Shown here: in pieces, positions 23,333 to 31,298 of the stretch
Layout of the letters: every line of letters starts with the position of its first letter
Numbering within the stretch: the first letter of the stretch is position 1
Source: a bacterium
GTDB lineage: Bacteria > Bacteroidota > Ignavibacteria > Ignavibacteriales > Ignavibacteriaceae
Direction of reading: 5' to 3'
DNA: 64,000 bases
Assembly: GCA_016716565.1 (NCBI GenBank)
Contig: JADJWC010000001.1
Coordinates: 1,426,001-1,490,000 of the forward strand
The notes under the pieces: model-generated
Told to the model about the DNA's origin: nothing
The model's input: the letters and a program-made list of their open reading frames with translations, nothing else
Database searches by the model: none
Position numbers and translations under genes: made by a program

Positions 23333-23815
23333 ATGAAATCTTTAATTTTAGTATTGGTTGCTTGCCTGCCAGTATTCTTTTTCAGTTGTCAAGAAAATCT
23401 AATAAATCAACCAGAAACCTCACAAATTCAGAAAGACAACCTGCCTTTAACTAATTCAATAAAAATTTGCTGCGAAGTCAAAGATCCAAGATATGGAGTC
23501 TGTAACCTGAACGGCTGTGTTGACTTCACTCTTGAGATAATCAGGGAAGCTATGCACCCGAGGGCTATACATATGGTATCAGTAAAATTGTATATGAATA
23601 CAATTCTCTGTGATAAGCTTGGTATGGTTCATCTTGAATGGCGTGCAGAAGACAGAACTGAAGACATAGTTTATGTAAGCGAAGACGGTATCGTACTTCT
23701 AGAAAAAAGTTACTGGATAACTAACCGAAATGATGTCGTTTTATTGGTTAAATACCTTGTGACGACAAATGGAATCGGTATTGCAGATGCAAATCTTGTT
23801 TCGTTAGAGAAATAA
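23333..23815 (+). CDS. Lipoprotein, C-[HQE]-E-N family (member 2)
   Basis: 160 residues, the same length as its paralogue at 2711. Lipobox FFSC (Cys19), then QEN. It shares ICCEV.DP..GVC.LNGCVDFT, a central LCDK.GM.H.EW stretch, VSEDGI and the C-terminal ITNR.DVVL.VKYLVTT.GIGIAD with member 1. Four conserved Cys in the ICCEV-GVC-GCV segment may form disulfides or bind metal. First gene of a four-gene lipoprotein run with about 30-bp spacers. ATG follows AGGAGG. No known domain recognised. Confidence 0.85.
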   Translation: MKSLILVLVACLPVFFFSCQENLINQPETSQIQKDNLPLTNSIKICCEVKDPRYGVCNLNGCVDFTLEIIREAMHPRAIHMVSVKLYMNTILCDKLGMVHLEWRAEDRTEDIVYVSEDGIVLLEKSYWITNRNDVVLLVKYLVTTNGIGIADANLVSLEK

Positions 23816-23845
23816 TTTATTAACAATAATTAAAGGAGCACTAAG

Positions 23846-24439
23846 ATGAAAAAGTTATTTATTCCTTTTGTTAAAACTGTGGTGTTTTTTTCTGCCTATT
23901 GGCTATTTGCGGTGGCAGTTATCAGCCTGGCTGGATGCCAGGAAAACGATATAGCCGGACCTGTTAGCAGCTTTGATAAAGAGCAGAAAGGAACGGCTGA
24001 CACTTTTTTCCGGGGAATCATAAGACTTGACGGAGTTCTTGACGATCCATACCCGATTGTAAATTCTTTTTACAGAATTTCCGGTGAGATAGAATTTGAA
24101 ATGCAGAGTATTCTCACTAATTCAATGCCTGTTTTATCAAAGCAAATCGTAAACATCCATTTGGTTGCCAGTGCAGATCTTCAATATGTCTGCACAGTCT
24201 GTTCTCCTTCACCGGAAGATGACTTATCCGGATTTTTATCAGAGGTATCTGATGACAGGGTTGCACTTGCAGGTAGCAGTGTATCACTGCTTGAAAAAAC
24301 CTATACCATCCAGGGACGCGATGATGGAATGATGCTAAAATTGACATTTATAATTTCTAATAGCGGAGTTGAATTATGCACAATGCGGTTGGCTTTACCA
24401 TCAGCCAGTATCGGAGTTACAGAATTAGATAATTATTAA
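23846..24439 (+). CDS. Lipoprotein, C-[HQE]-E-N family (member 3)
   Basis: 197 residues. It has a longer N-terminus than its siblings, with lipobox LAGC at Cys31 followed by QENDIAGP. The mature domain shares with the next gene I-R-L-[DE]-G-x-L-x-DPYP-[IV]-x-NSFY, Y-[VL]-CTVCS-x-SPED, SGSS/AGSS-[VI]-S-x-LEK-x-YTI-x-GR-x-DGM and a C-terminal VEL-x-TM. The CxxC pair (CTVC) is a possible disulfide or metal site. It is preceded by AATTAAAGGAGCACTAAG, a spacer repeated almost exactly before the next two genes, so the run grew by tandem duplication. Confidence 0.85.
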   Translation: MKKLFIPFVKTVVFFSAYWLFAVAVISLAGCQENDIAGPVSSFDKEQKGTADTFFRGIIRLDGVLDDPYPIVNSFYRISGEIEFEMQSILTNSMPVLSKQIVNIHLVASADLQYVCTVCSPSPEDDLSGFLSEVSDDRVALAGSSVSLLEKTYTIQGRDDGMMLKLTFIISNSGVELCTMRLALPSASIGVTELDNY

Positions 24440-24468
24440 ATAAAAAATTTAATTAAAGGAGCACTAAA

Positions 24469-25032
24469 ATGAAAAATCTGATTGTTTCACTAATGATAAT
24501 TTCTTTAACATTTATTGTCGGCTGCCATGAAAATTCAATCACGAATCCTGTTACAAATGAAAACGCAAAAAAGTATGACAATAAATCCGATGATACATAC
24601 TTACACGAAACTATAAGACTGGAAGGAGCATTGAGAGATCCATATCCGGTTATGAACTCTTTCTACATTGTAAAAGGACAAATCGATTATGATTTACGAG
24701 TATTTCGAACCGAACGAAGCTCCCCGGCACAGCAGTTTTATGCTTCAATATATTTAACCACTGAAGCGGAATTCAGATATCTGTGTACAGTCTGCTCATC
24801 CTCCCCAGAAGATAGTGTGGTAGGGTTTATTTCAAATATTTCGGAGGAGCTGGTTCCTTTGAGTGGAAGCTCAATTTCATTTTTGGAAAAAGCTTATACA
24901 ATATCAGGCCGTCAAGATGGAATGGTTTTAATAATAAGATTTACAGTTACAAATTACAGAGTCGAGTTAAATACAATGTGGCTTGCTTTGGCAGATAAAA
25001 GAATTAAAACCAAAGCACTAAACTATAATTAA
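24469..25032 (+). CDS. Lipoprotein, C-[HQE]-E-N family (member 4)
   Basis: 187 residues. Lipobox IVGC (Cys19), then HENSITNPVT. It is the closest relative of member 3: IRLEGALRDPYPVMNSFY, YLCTVCSSSPEDS, SGSSISFLEKAYTISGRQDGM. Expected to be lipid-anchored in the envelope after signal peptidase II cleavage. No enzyme motif is visible. The spacer to the next gene is 29 bp and carries the same AATTAAAGGAG ribosome site. Confidence 0.85.
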   Translation: MKNLIVSLMIISLTFIVGCHENSITNPVTNENAKKYDNKSDDTYLHETIRLEGALRDPYPVMNSFYIVKGQIDYDLRVFRTERSSPAQQFYASIYLTTEAEFRYLCTVCSSSPEDSVVGFISNISEELVPLSGSSISFLEKAYTISGRQDGMVLIIRFTVTNYRVELNTMWLALADKRIKTKALNYN

Positions 25033-25061
25033 TTAATATTAATAATTAAAGGAGTACTAAA

Positions 25062-25634
25062 ATGAAAGCTCTAATAGTCGCACTAGTTGTTATTTTCTTT
25101 GCATTCTTTTTTGGATGCCATGAAAATTCCTTAACAAATCCTATAACTGATGACAGTGGAATGCAGCATTCTACTCCAATGCAAAATACTCTGGATAAGG
25201 ATGCATTAAGCTTCTATACCGGTGTAATTAAGCTTGAAGGAATTCTTCTAGATCCAATTCATCGCTTAAATAGCTATTTCCAAATTAGTGGCGTTGTACA
25301 GTATAGGATTGATGATGTAAACTTAGACACTGTTCCTCCCTACACTGGTATTAAAGTCAGCTTGTTCGTAAATGCAGAATTAAAGGGAGATTATCCAGGT
25401 AATAATGCACTCTGGATAGTAAGGCAAGCAGCAGAAGTAGTTGTTCCTAATAATTCATCATCTCAATTTTTACGATATATAGAAAAAGAATTCGAAGTTC
25501 ATAATACTTGCGGTGGCAAATTAAATCTCTTACTTACGCTTGAACTATGCGATCAGTATTTATCATTTGAATCAATGCGACTTGTTAAAGTGGATAACAC
25601 GATTCTGCCAGTTGGGGATCCGATTAGTCAATAG
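25062..25634 (+). CDS. Lipoprotein, C-[HQE]-E-N family (member 5)
   Basis: 190 residues. Lipobox FFGC (Cys19), then HENSLTNPIT. It is the most diverged member of the run: IKLEGILLDP..RLNSYF matches the DPYP..NSFY block of members 3 and 4, and FLRYIEKEFEVHNTCGGKLNLLLTLE matches their LEK.YTI...DGM strand pattern, but the CTVC pair is gone. Last gene of the run, followed by a strong terminator at 25664. Function unknown. Confidence 0.82.
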   Translation: MKALIVALVVIFFAFFFGCHENSLTNPITDDSGMQHSTPMQNTLDKDALSFYTGVIKLEGILLDPIHRLNSYFQISGVVQYRIDDVNLDTVPPYTGIKVSLFVNAELKGDYPGNNALWIVRQAAEVVVPNNSSSQFLRYIEKEFEVHNTCGGKLNLLLTLELCDQYLSFESMRLVKVDNTILPVGDPISQ

Positions 25635-25663
25635 GAGTATTATTTATGTCAGGTATAATCTAA

Positions 25664-25693
25664 CCCTGCCTTCTGATCAAGGCAGGGTTTTTT
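25664..25693 (+). terminator. Strong rho-independent terminator
   Basis: CCCTGCCTT (25664-25672), CTGATC loop, AAGGCAGGG (25679-25687), then six T. It ends the lipoprotein operon. Confidence 0.9.
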
Positions 25694-25770
25694 ATTTAAG
25701 TCCAATTCTTTCTTTCCTTTGAAATAAATAATTTTAACCAAACAATTATTTGCTTTTTCAGGAGGACAAA

Positions 25771-26151
25771 ATGCGTTCACTTCTAATCTCACTTTCCATA
25801 TTTATTTCAATCATTTTTCTATTTAGTTGTGGACCGAGCAACACAGTAGAAGTTGAATCTTTTTCTCCAGCGGGTGAAGTTGAGAAAGTTTCTAACTTCG
25901 TAATAGAATTTTCTGAAGATCTTGCACCGGCTGAAGTTCAGGATAAATGGCTTGAGGAGGAGTTTGTTACGTTCACTCCAAAGATTCCCGGAAAATTTAA
26001 ATGGGCATCACCAACCACACTTGTGTTTTCTCCCGATGCCCCGCTTGAACCGATGCAAAGTTATTCTGCAACGATCAACAAAAATGTTTTGTTCAAAACA
26101 ACTTTCTCTCCTGATTTTGAGGAGTATACATTTTCACACACCTTATTTTGA
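25771..26151 (+). CDS. Bacterial alpha-2-macroglobulin lipoprotein, N-terminal fragment (frameshifted gene)
   Basis: ATG 25771 follows AGGAGG; the frame's earlier start at 25750 lacks one. Signal peptide with lipobox FSCG (Cys about residue 20), so the protein is lipid-anchored in the periplasm. The frame gives the first macroglobulin-type domain (FSPAGEVEKVSNFVIEFSEDLAP) and ends SHTLF-stop. The next frame continues PYFDVTKVDFFW, so one extra base lies near 26138-26142. The gene extends to 31187 over four frames. Bacterial alpha-2-macroglobulins trap attacking proteases through a thioester and are typically encoded beside PBP1C, which lies next here. Disrupted at four points; either decaying or misread. 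Confidence 0.85.
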   Translation: MRSLLISLSIFISIIFLFSCGPSNTVEVESFSPAGEVEKVSNFVIEFSEDLAPAEVQDKWLEEEFVTFTPKIPGKFKWASPTTLVFSPDAPLEPMQSYSATINKNVLFKTTFSPDFEEYTFSHTLF

Positions 26152-29100
26152 TGTAACAAAAGTTGATTTCTTCTGGACGAATATTCCTTACCAAAATTAC
26201 AAGCTGAGTGTGCAGGCAAATATTTATTTCAACTATCCTGTTGATCCAAAATCGCTAAAAAATTTTCTGGAGATTAAACGAGCCGGTGCTGAAGTTAATA
26301 ATTTTCAGATAGTTTCAGAGCAAAGTGCTGATGTAATCGCAATTAATTTCGGTGAAGTGCAGCAGACCGATAAAGAGCAATTATTCTCAGTAAAAGTAAA
26401 AGAAAATTTTGTTTCGGTTTTAGGTAAAGAAGGATTGAAAGAACCGAGAACATTTGAAGTTAAACTTCCTCCGATTACCCGTCTTGCAATTACAAATGTA
26501 ACTGCAGGATTTGATGGAACGACCGGCTGGATTGAAGTTGCTGCAACCCAGGCAGTTGATGAAAAAAGATTAAAAGATTTTGTGACAACTGATCCGGAAA
26601 AGAAGCTGAATTTTTCTGTAAGCGGAAACACATTCAGAATTGAAACTGATCTTGGCAATGTTGAAACAGTCGAACTGAAAATTAAAAAAGGTCTTCCCGG
26701 TTTATACGGAGGAACACTTGAATATGATTACGAGCAGGAAGTTTCGATGGTGAATGTTGAGCCCTCGATCAACTTTGCAGATAAGAAAGGTAAATACCTG
26801 ATGCTCGGTGGAGAGGAAAACATTAAAGTTAATGCTGTTAACATAGATGAAGTTCAGATTGAAGTATCGCAAGTTTTTAAAAACAACATCCTGCATTTCC
26901 TTAATCAGTACGGATATTATTATTACTACGATGAATATTATTACGGTTATAATCCTGAATATTATGTCGGAGATTTCGGTGAAATTCTTTATGAAGAAAA
27001 ATTAAAACTGCCACAGGGACAGAATTGGCTGAAAAGTTTTACTGTCAATCTCAATAAAGCTCTGGGACAAAAGTATAAAGGAATCTTTACAGTATCAGTC
27101 CGCTCGGAAGATGAAAGATGGAGAAGCGATTCAAAGGTAGTAGCGATTTCCGATCTCGGTATAATCACCAAAATAGCTGAAAATGAAATTTACGTTTTCG
27201 TAAACTCAATCAGCAGTACTGAGCCCGTTGCCGGTGCTGAAGTAAGTATCATTTCAACTAATAACCAGACACTTCTTATGTCAAAGACCGATGGTGATGG
27301 TGTTGCAGTTTTCAAAGATGTTAAAAAACAAACGGAAGGTTTTTCACCGAGATTAGTAACTGTTGAAAAAGATGCTGACTTCAATTATATCGATTTGAGA
27401 GAAACAACAATTGAAACTTCCCGGTTTGATGTTGGAGGACTTACTCAGTATGCTTCTGATTTTAATGTGTTCATTTACGGACCGAGAAATATTTATCGTC
27501 CCGGTGAAGAAGTTAATCTTTCCGCAATCGTTAGGAATGACAAAATTCAAATAGTAAAAGATATTCCTCTCATTACAAAAATTGTTACTCCAACCGGAAA
27601 AGTTTTTGAAGAGTTTAAAAACGATCTGAACGCTCAGGGTTCATTCGAGCTTTCATTCACGCTGCCGGAATATGCACAAACAGGCAGTTACTCGGCAGAT
27701 GTTTATACCGGAAGCAAACAGATTGTTGGTTCTTACAAATTCAGTGTCGAAGAATTTGTGCCGGATAAAATCCGGGTGAATGTTAAATCCGATAAAGACA
27801 AAACAAAACCCGGTGACAAAGTAACATTTGATGTTTCCGCAGAATTTCTGTTCGGTGCACCTGCAGCAGATATGAAATACGAAGCAGATATCCAGTTAAC
27901 TCACAGATCATTTACGAGTAAAAATTTTGCCGGGTATACATTTTCAAATTCTTCAATAACGAATTCCGAAATCCAGAATACTTTTCTTGAAGGTCAGCTT
28001 GATGCAGAAGGTAAAGCAAAAATAGAATTCAGCATTCCGGAAGGATTACAGAGCAAAGGAATAATAAACGGAACTGCTTATGTGAGCGTTTTCGATCTGA
28101 CGGGAAGAACCATTACACGTTCTGCTAGCTTTGATGTTTACCCGAAAGAATATTTCATTGGGATAAAATCAACTGAATATTACTACGGCGTGAATCAGAA
28201 TATTAACTTTAATCTTGTTGCAGTTGATAAAGATGACAAACAGATCAATAATTTTTCTGCAACAGCAAAATTAGTACGATACGAATGGCAGACAGTATTG
28301 AAGAAGGATTACAGCAATCGTTACTACTATGCATCCGAGGAAAAAGAATTTACCGAATGGGAAAAAGATGTAACCATAAACGGTCCCACTAAATTTAACG
28401 TTATCGTCTCAAAATCCGGAAAGTATGAACTGAGGATTTCGAAGAAAGGCAACGGCGATTACGAACGCACAACCTTCTACGCTTACAGCTGGGGAACATC
28501 AACAGCAGGTTCTTTTGAAGTTGATAAAGAAGGAAGAATTGAGATTGTTTTTGATAAAGAGCAGTACGAGCCAGGTGAGAAAGCAAAAATTTTATTCACC
28601 TGTCCTTTCTCCGGAAAAATGCTTATCACTCTTGAAAGAGGAGGAGTTTATTCATATCAGTATGTAGATGTTGAAAGTAAATCAGCTGAGCTTTCTCTTT
28701 CACTTGGTGATGAACATATGCCGAATGTTTACGTGACTGCAACTCTTTTCAAAAAGCACAGTAAAGATGACACTGCTCCATTCCTTGTTGGACATGGTTT
28801 TGCATCGATGAAAGTTGTGAAAAATAAAAACAAGCTTCCGGTTTCCATTTCTGCTCCTCAAAAAATAAAGCCGAATACTACTCAGCAGATCACAATTAAA
28901 ACAGATTCACAACAAGATATTTATGTAACTGTTGCTGCTGTTGATGAAGGAATACTTCAGATAACAAATTATGAAACTCCGGATCCGTTTAAGTTTATGT
29001 ATGCAAAACGTCCGTTGATGGTCGAGAGCTTTGATCTCTATAAACTGCTTCTTCCGGAAATTGTAAAAATAGGTTCTTCAACTGGTGGCGGAGAAATGAT

Positions 29101-29311
29101 GGAGAAGCAATTACAGAAAAGAACAAATCCAATTTCTGTAAAAAGATTCAAGCTTCTTTCATATTGGAGTGGAATAAAAAAAACAAATGGTGACGGAACA
29201 GTTACAGTTTCTCTTAATATTCCGCAGTTCAATGGCGAAGTAAGACTGATGACAGCTGCTTACTCAGGTTCACGTTTTGGTTCTGCTGAGCAACGAAATA
29301 AAGGTTGCTGA
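26138..29311 (+). CDS. Alpha-2-macroglobulin, central fragment (MG domains and bait region)
   Basis: This is the largest intact stretch, homologous from about 26138. Open sequence upstream to 25922 in this frame overlaps the N-terminal fragment and is not protein-like. It covers successive macroglobulin domains, with SFDVYPKEYF, YRPGEEVNLSAIVRN (the usual MG signature) and FDKEQYEPGEKAKILFTCPFSGKMLITLERGG. It also includes the start of the A2M domain (YWSGIKKTNGDGTVTVSLNIPQFNGEVRLMTAAYSG). The frame ends after SAEQRNKGC because of an extra base near 29294; the expected continuation EIKVADDLIMEPQIP is read in a third frame to about 29340. Confidence 0.85.
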   Translation, partial: TPYFDVTKVDFFWTNIPYQNYKLSVQANIYFNYPVDPKSLKNFLEIKRAGAEVNNFQIVSEQSADVIAINFGEVQQTDKEQLFSVKVKENFVSVLGKEGLKEPRTFEVKLPPITRLAITNVTAGFDGTTGWIEVAATQAVDEKRLKDFVTTDPEKKLNFSVSGNTFRIETDLGNVETVELKIKKGLPGLYGGTLEYDYEQEVSMVNVEPSINFADKKGKYLMLGGEENIKVNAVNIDEVQIEVSQVFKNNILHFLNQYGYYYYYDEYYYGYNPEYYVGDFGEILYEEKLKLPQGQNWLKSFTVNLNKALGQKYKGIFTVSVRSEDERWRSDSKVVAISDLGIITKIAENEIYVFVNSISSTEPVAGAEVSIISTNNQTLLMSKTDGDGVAVFKDVKKQTEGFSPRLVTVEKDADFNYIDLRETTIETSRFDVGGLTQYASDFNVFIYGPRNIYRPGEEVNLSAIVRNDKIQIVKDIPLITKIVTPTGKVFEEFKNDLNAQGSFELSFTLPEYAQTGSYSADVYTGSKQIVGSYKFSVEEFVPDKIRVNVKSDKDKTKPGDKVTFDVSAEFLFGAPAADMKYEADIQLTHRSFTSKNFAGYTFSNSSITNSEIQNTFLEGQLDAEGKAKIEFSIPEGLQSKGIINGTAYVSVFDLTGRTITRSASFDVYPKEYFIGIKSTEYYYGVNQNINFNLVAVDKDDKQINNFSATAKLVRYEWQTVLKKDYSNRYYYASEEKEFTEWEKDVTINGPTKFNVIVSKSGKYELRISKKGNGDYERTTFYAYSWGTSTAGSFEVDKEGRIEIVFDKEQYEPGEKAKILFTCPFSGKMLITLERGGVYSYQYVDVESKSAELSLSLGDEHMPNVYVTATLFKKHSKDDTAPFLVGHGFASMKVVKNKNKLPVSISAPQKIKPNTTQQITIKTDSQQDIYVTVAAVDEGILQITNYETPDPFKFMYAKRPLMVESFDLYKLLLPEIVKIGSSTGGGEMMEKQLQKRTNPISVKRFKLLSYWSGIKKTNGDGTVTVSLNIPQFNGEVRLMTAAYSGSRFGSAEQRNKGC

Positions 29312-29340
29312 TGATCTGATAATGGAGCCTCAAATACCCA

Positions 29341-30363
29341 AGATTTCTTGCGGTGAATGATTCACTCGTTGTGCCTGTTTCCATTGTTAATACAACTGAT
29401 AAAACGGCTAATGTCGAAGTTTCTTTAAAAGTTGATGGACCTTTGAAAATTACCTCTTCGACAAAAAAATCAATTCAGATTCAACCAAATTCAACAAGCA
29501 GTGTTACGTTTGGAATACTTGCACAGTCACAGGTCGGTGCGGGAAAAATAATTTTTGAAACGAGCGGTCTGGCAAAAGTAAAAGAGGAAATTGATATAGC
29601 TGTTCGTCCGGTTTCTCCCTTGATAGTTGAAACGGGATCGGGAACAATTGCAGCAGGGAAGGAAGTTAAAATTGATATCCCTAAAAATTTTCTGAAGGGA
29701 ACTCAAACAACTACACTAACTATCAGCAAGTTTCCAGCGGTTAAATTTGCAAAGCATCTGAAATATCTAGTCGGTTATCCCCACGGATGCATAGAGCAGA
29801 CTGTGTCAAGATTATTCCCTCAATTATATTTTGAAGATCTCGCAAAAGTCGTTGCACCAGACTATTACAGAACTACCAATCCTGTTTATTATGTGAAAGA
29901 AGGAATCCGGAAAATTGAATCGATGCAGTTGTACGATGGCTCGCTTGCTTACTGGCAGGGAGGAACCGAAACAAGCTGGTGGGGATCGGTTTATGCTGCT
30001 CACTTTCTTGTTGAAGCAAAGAAAGCCGGATTTAATGTATCAGAAAATGTGCTCAACAAGTTAATGAAATATCTTTCTCAGAAAGCAAAAGAGCAAAGCA
30101 CGTTCGATTATGTTACTTACACGCAAACCGGGAGAACAATAAAAAAGATTGCGAACAAAGAAATTCTTTATTCACTTTACGTTCTAGCGATGTATGGTGA
30201 AGGAGATATTGCAACGATGAATTACTACAAAGCCCGTCCCCATCTCGTTTCGGAGGATATGCGTTATCTGCTTGCAGGTGCGTATGCATTGATGGGAAGT
30301 TGGAATTCGTACTGCATGAAATTGTGCCGAATGCTTTCACTCCTGAGAGAACAGACAGGTTAA
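29341..30363 (+). CDS. Alpha-2-macroglobulin, thioester fragment
   Basis: The homologous frame starts at RFLAVNDSLVVPVS (29341), after a second extra base at about 29340; ATG 29353 is internal to the domain and has no ribosome site. It contains the thioester motif GCIEQ in YPHGCIEQTVSRLFPQ (Cys codon 29788, Gln 29797-29799), which marks a protease-trapping rather than a thioester-less macroglobulin. Helices of the thioester domain follow (GSLAYWQGGTETSWWGSVYAAHFLVEAKKAGF). The frame is lost after YALMG at about 30290-30301, where one base appears missing. Confidence 0.85.
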   Translation, partial: RFLAVNDSLVVPVSIVNTTDKTANVEVSLKVDGPLKITSSTKKSIQIQPNSTSSVTFGILAQSQVGAGKIIFETSGLAKVKEEIDIAVRPVSPLIVETGSGTIAAGKEVKIDIPKNFLKGTQTTTLTISKFPAVKFAKHLKYLVGYPHGCIEQTVSRLFPQLYFEDLAKVVAPDYYRTTNPVYYVKEGIRKIESMQLYDGSLAYWQGGTETSWWGSVYAAHFLVEAKKAGFNVSENVLNKLMKYLSQKAKEQSTFDYVTYTQTGRTIKKIANKEILYSLYVLAMYGEGDIATMNYYKARPHLVSEDMRYLLAGAYALMGSWNSYCMKLCRMLSLLREQTG

Positions 30364-31187
30364 CTGGAGGAAGCTTTGATTCGGATATTCGTGCAAATGC
30401 GATTATGCTGAACGTGCTGCTCGAAGTTGAGCCGGCGAATAAACAGGTGCAGGTGATCATAAAATATCTTACTCAAAACGCCGACAGAATGTATTCAACA
30501 CAGGAAAGATCTTTTGCATTTCTTGCACTTGGTAAAGCCGCAGGTTTAAATGCAAATGCTGATGTTAATGTTGATATAATCGTCAACGGAAAATCAATTG
30601 ATAAATATTCGGGGAAGGATTTAACTATTTCAAATGAAAAGCTGAATGCATCGAACATTACTTTGAAAGCGACAGGAAACGGCGAAGTTTATTATTTCTG
30701 GAGTGCTGAAGGTGTTAAGTTGAATGAAAAAGTGAAGGAAGAAGATTCATATATACAGGTGAGAAGAACATTTTACAGTTATAAAACAGGTAGATTGATT
30801 CCCGACAGAAGATTTTATCAGGGAGAACTCATCGTTTGCAAAATTGAATTAACCGGATTTGACAGGAATGCTGAGAATATTGTGATCACTGATTTAATTC
30901 CTGCAGGGTTCGAAATTGAAAATCCACGACTCAATCCTGCGACAGAGTTAAAATGGATTCCAAAAAATCCGATGAATGTTCAGTATAGGGATATTCGTGA
31001 GGACAGGTTGTTACTTGTTACAAATCTTAATCGAAACCAGACAAATGAATTTTATTATTTGCTTCGTGTTGTAAACCAGGGAACATACCAGCTTCCGGTA
31101 ATCGGTGCAGAAGCAATGTATGATCAGGAATATCATTCATATCACGGTGCTGGTAATGTGAAAGTTCAACAGCGATTGGGAGAATAA
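30300..31187 (+). CDS. Alpha-2-macroglobulin, C-terminal fragment
   Basis: 295 codons from TTG 30300. It carries on the thioester domain (HEIVPNAFTPERTDRLTGGSFDSDIRANAIMLNVLLE) and the C-terminal beta domains (YIQVRRTFYSYKTGRLIPDRRFYQGELIVCKIELTG; VTDLIPAGFEIENPRL). It ends at the normal C-terminus of the family (PVIGAEAMYDQEYHSYHGAGNVKVQ). It has no start signals of its own, so it is part of the gene beginning at 25771. Confidence 0.85.
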   Translation: MEFVLHEIVPNAFTPERTDRLTGGSFDSDIRANAIMLNVLLEVEPANKQVQVIIKYLTQNADRMYSTQERSFAFLALGKAAGLNANADVNVDIIVNGKSIDKYSGKDLTISNEKLNASNITLKATGNGEVYYFWSAEGVKLNEKVKEEDSYIQVRRTFYSYKTGRLIPDRRFYQGELIVCKIELTGFDRNAENIVITDLIPAGFEIENPRLNPATELKWIPKNPMNVQYRDIREDRLLLVTNLNRNQTNEFYYLLRVVNQGTYQLPVIGAEAMYDQEYHSYHGAGNVKVQQRLGE

Positions 31188-31195
31188 CTTTTTAA

Positions 31196-31291
31196 TGTCA
31201 TTGCGATCCCGACCTGACTGTCAGGCAGACAGGTCGGGAGAAGCAATCTCAGTTTAAAGATTGCTTCGTCGCTCTGCTCCTCGCAATGACA
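31196..31291. repeat. Interspersed palindromic element (TGTCATTGCGA...TCGCAATGACA)
   Basis: Outer arms TGTCATTGCGA (31196-31206) and TCGCAATGACA (31281-31291). Inner arms GAAGCAATCT (31240-31249) and AGATTGCTTC (31258-31267). One side contains a nested TCCCGACCTG/CAGGTCGGGA hairpin. From memory, this ATTGCGA...GAAGCAATCT element recurs in many unrelated bacterial genomes; its antisense reading gives CHCEEQSDEAI. It separates the macroglobulin gene from pbpC. Confidence 0.85.
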
Positions 31292-31298
31292 ATCGTAA

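Noticed and set aside
25540..25722. 60-codon frame overlapping the last lipoprotein gene
   Set aside because: Runs through the terminator at 25664 and is out of frame with the conserved lipoprotein.
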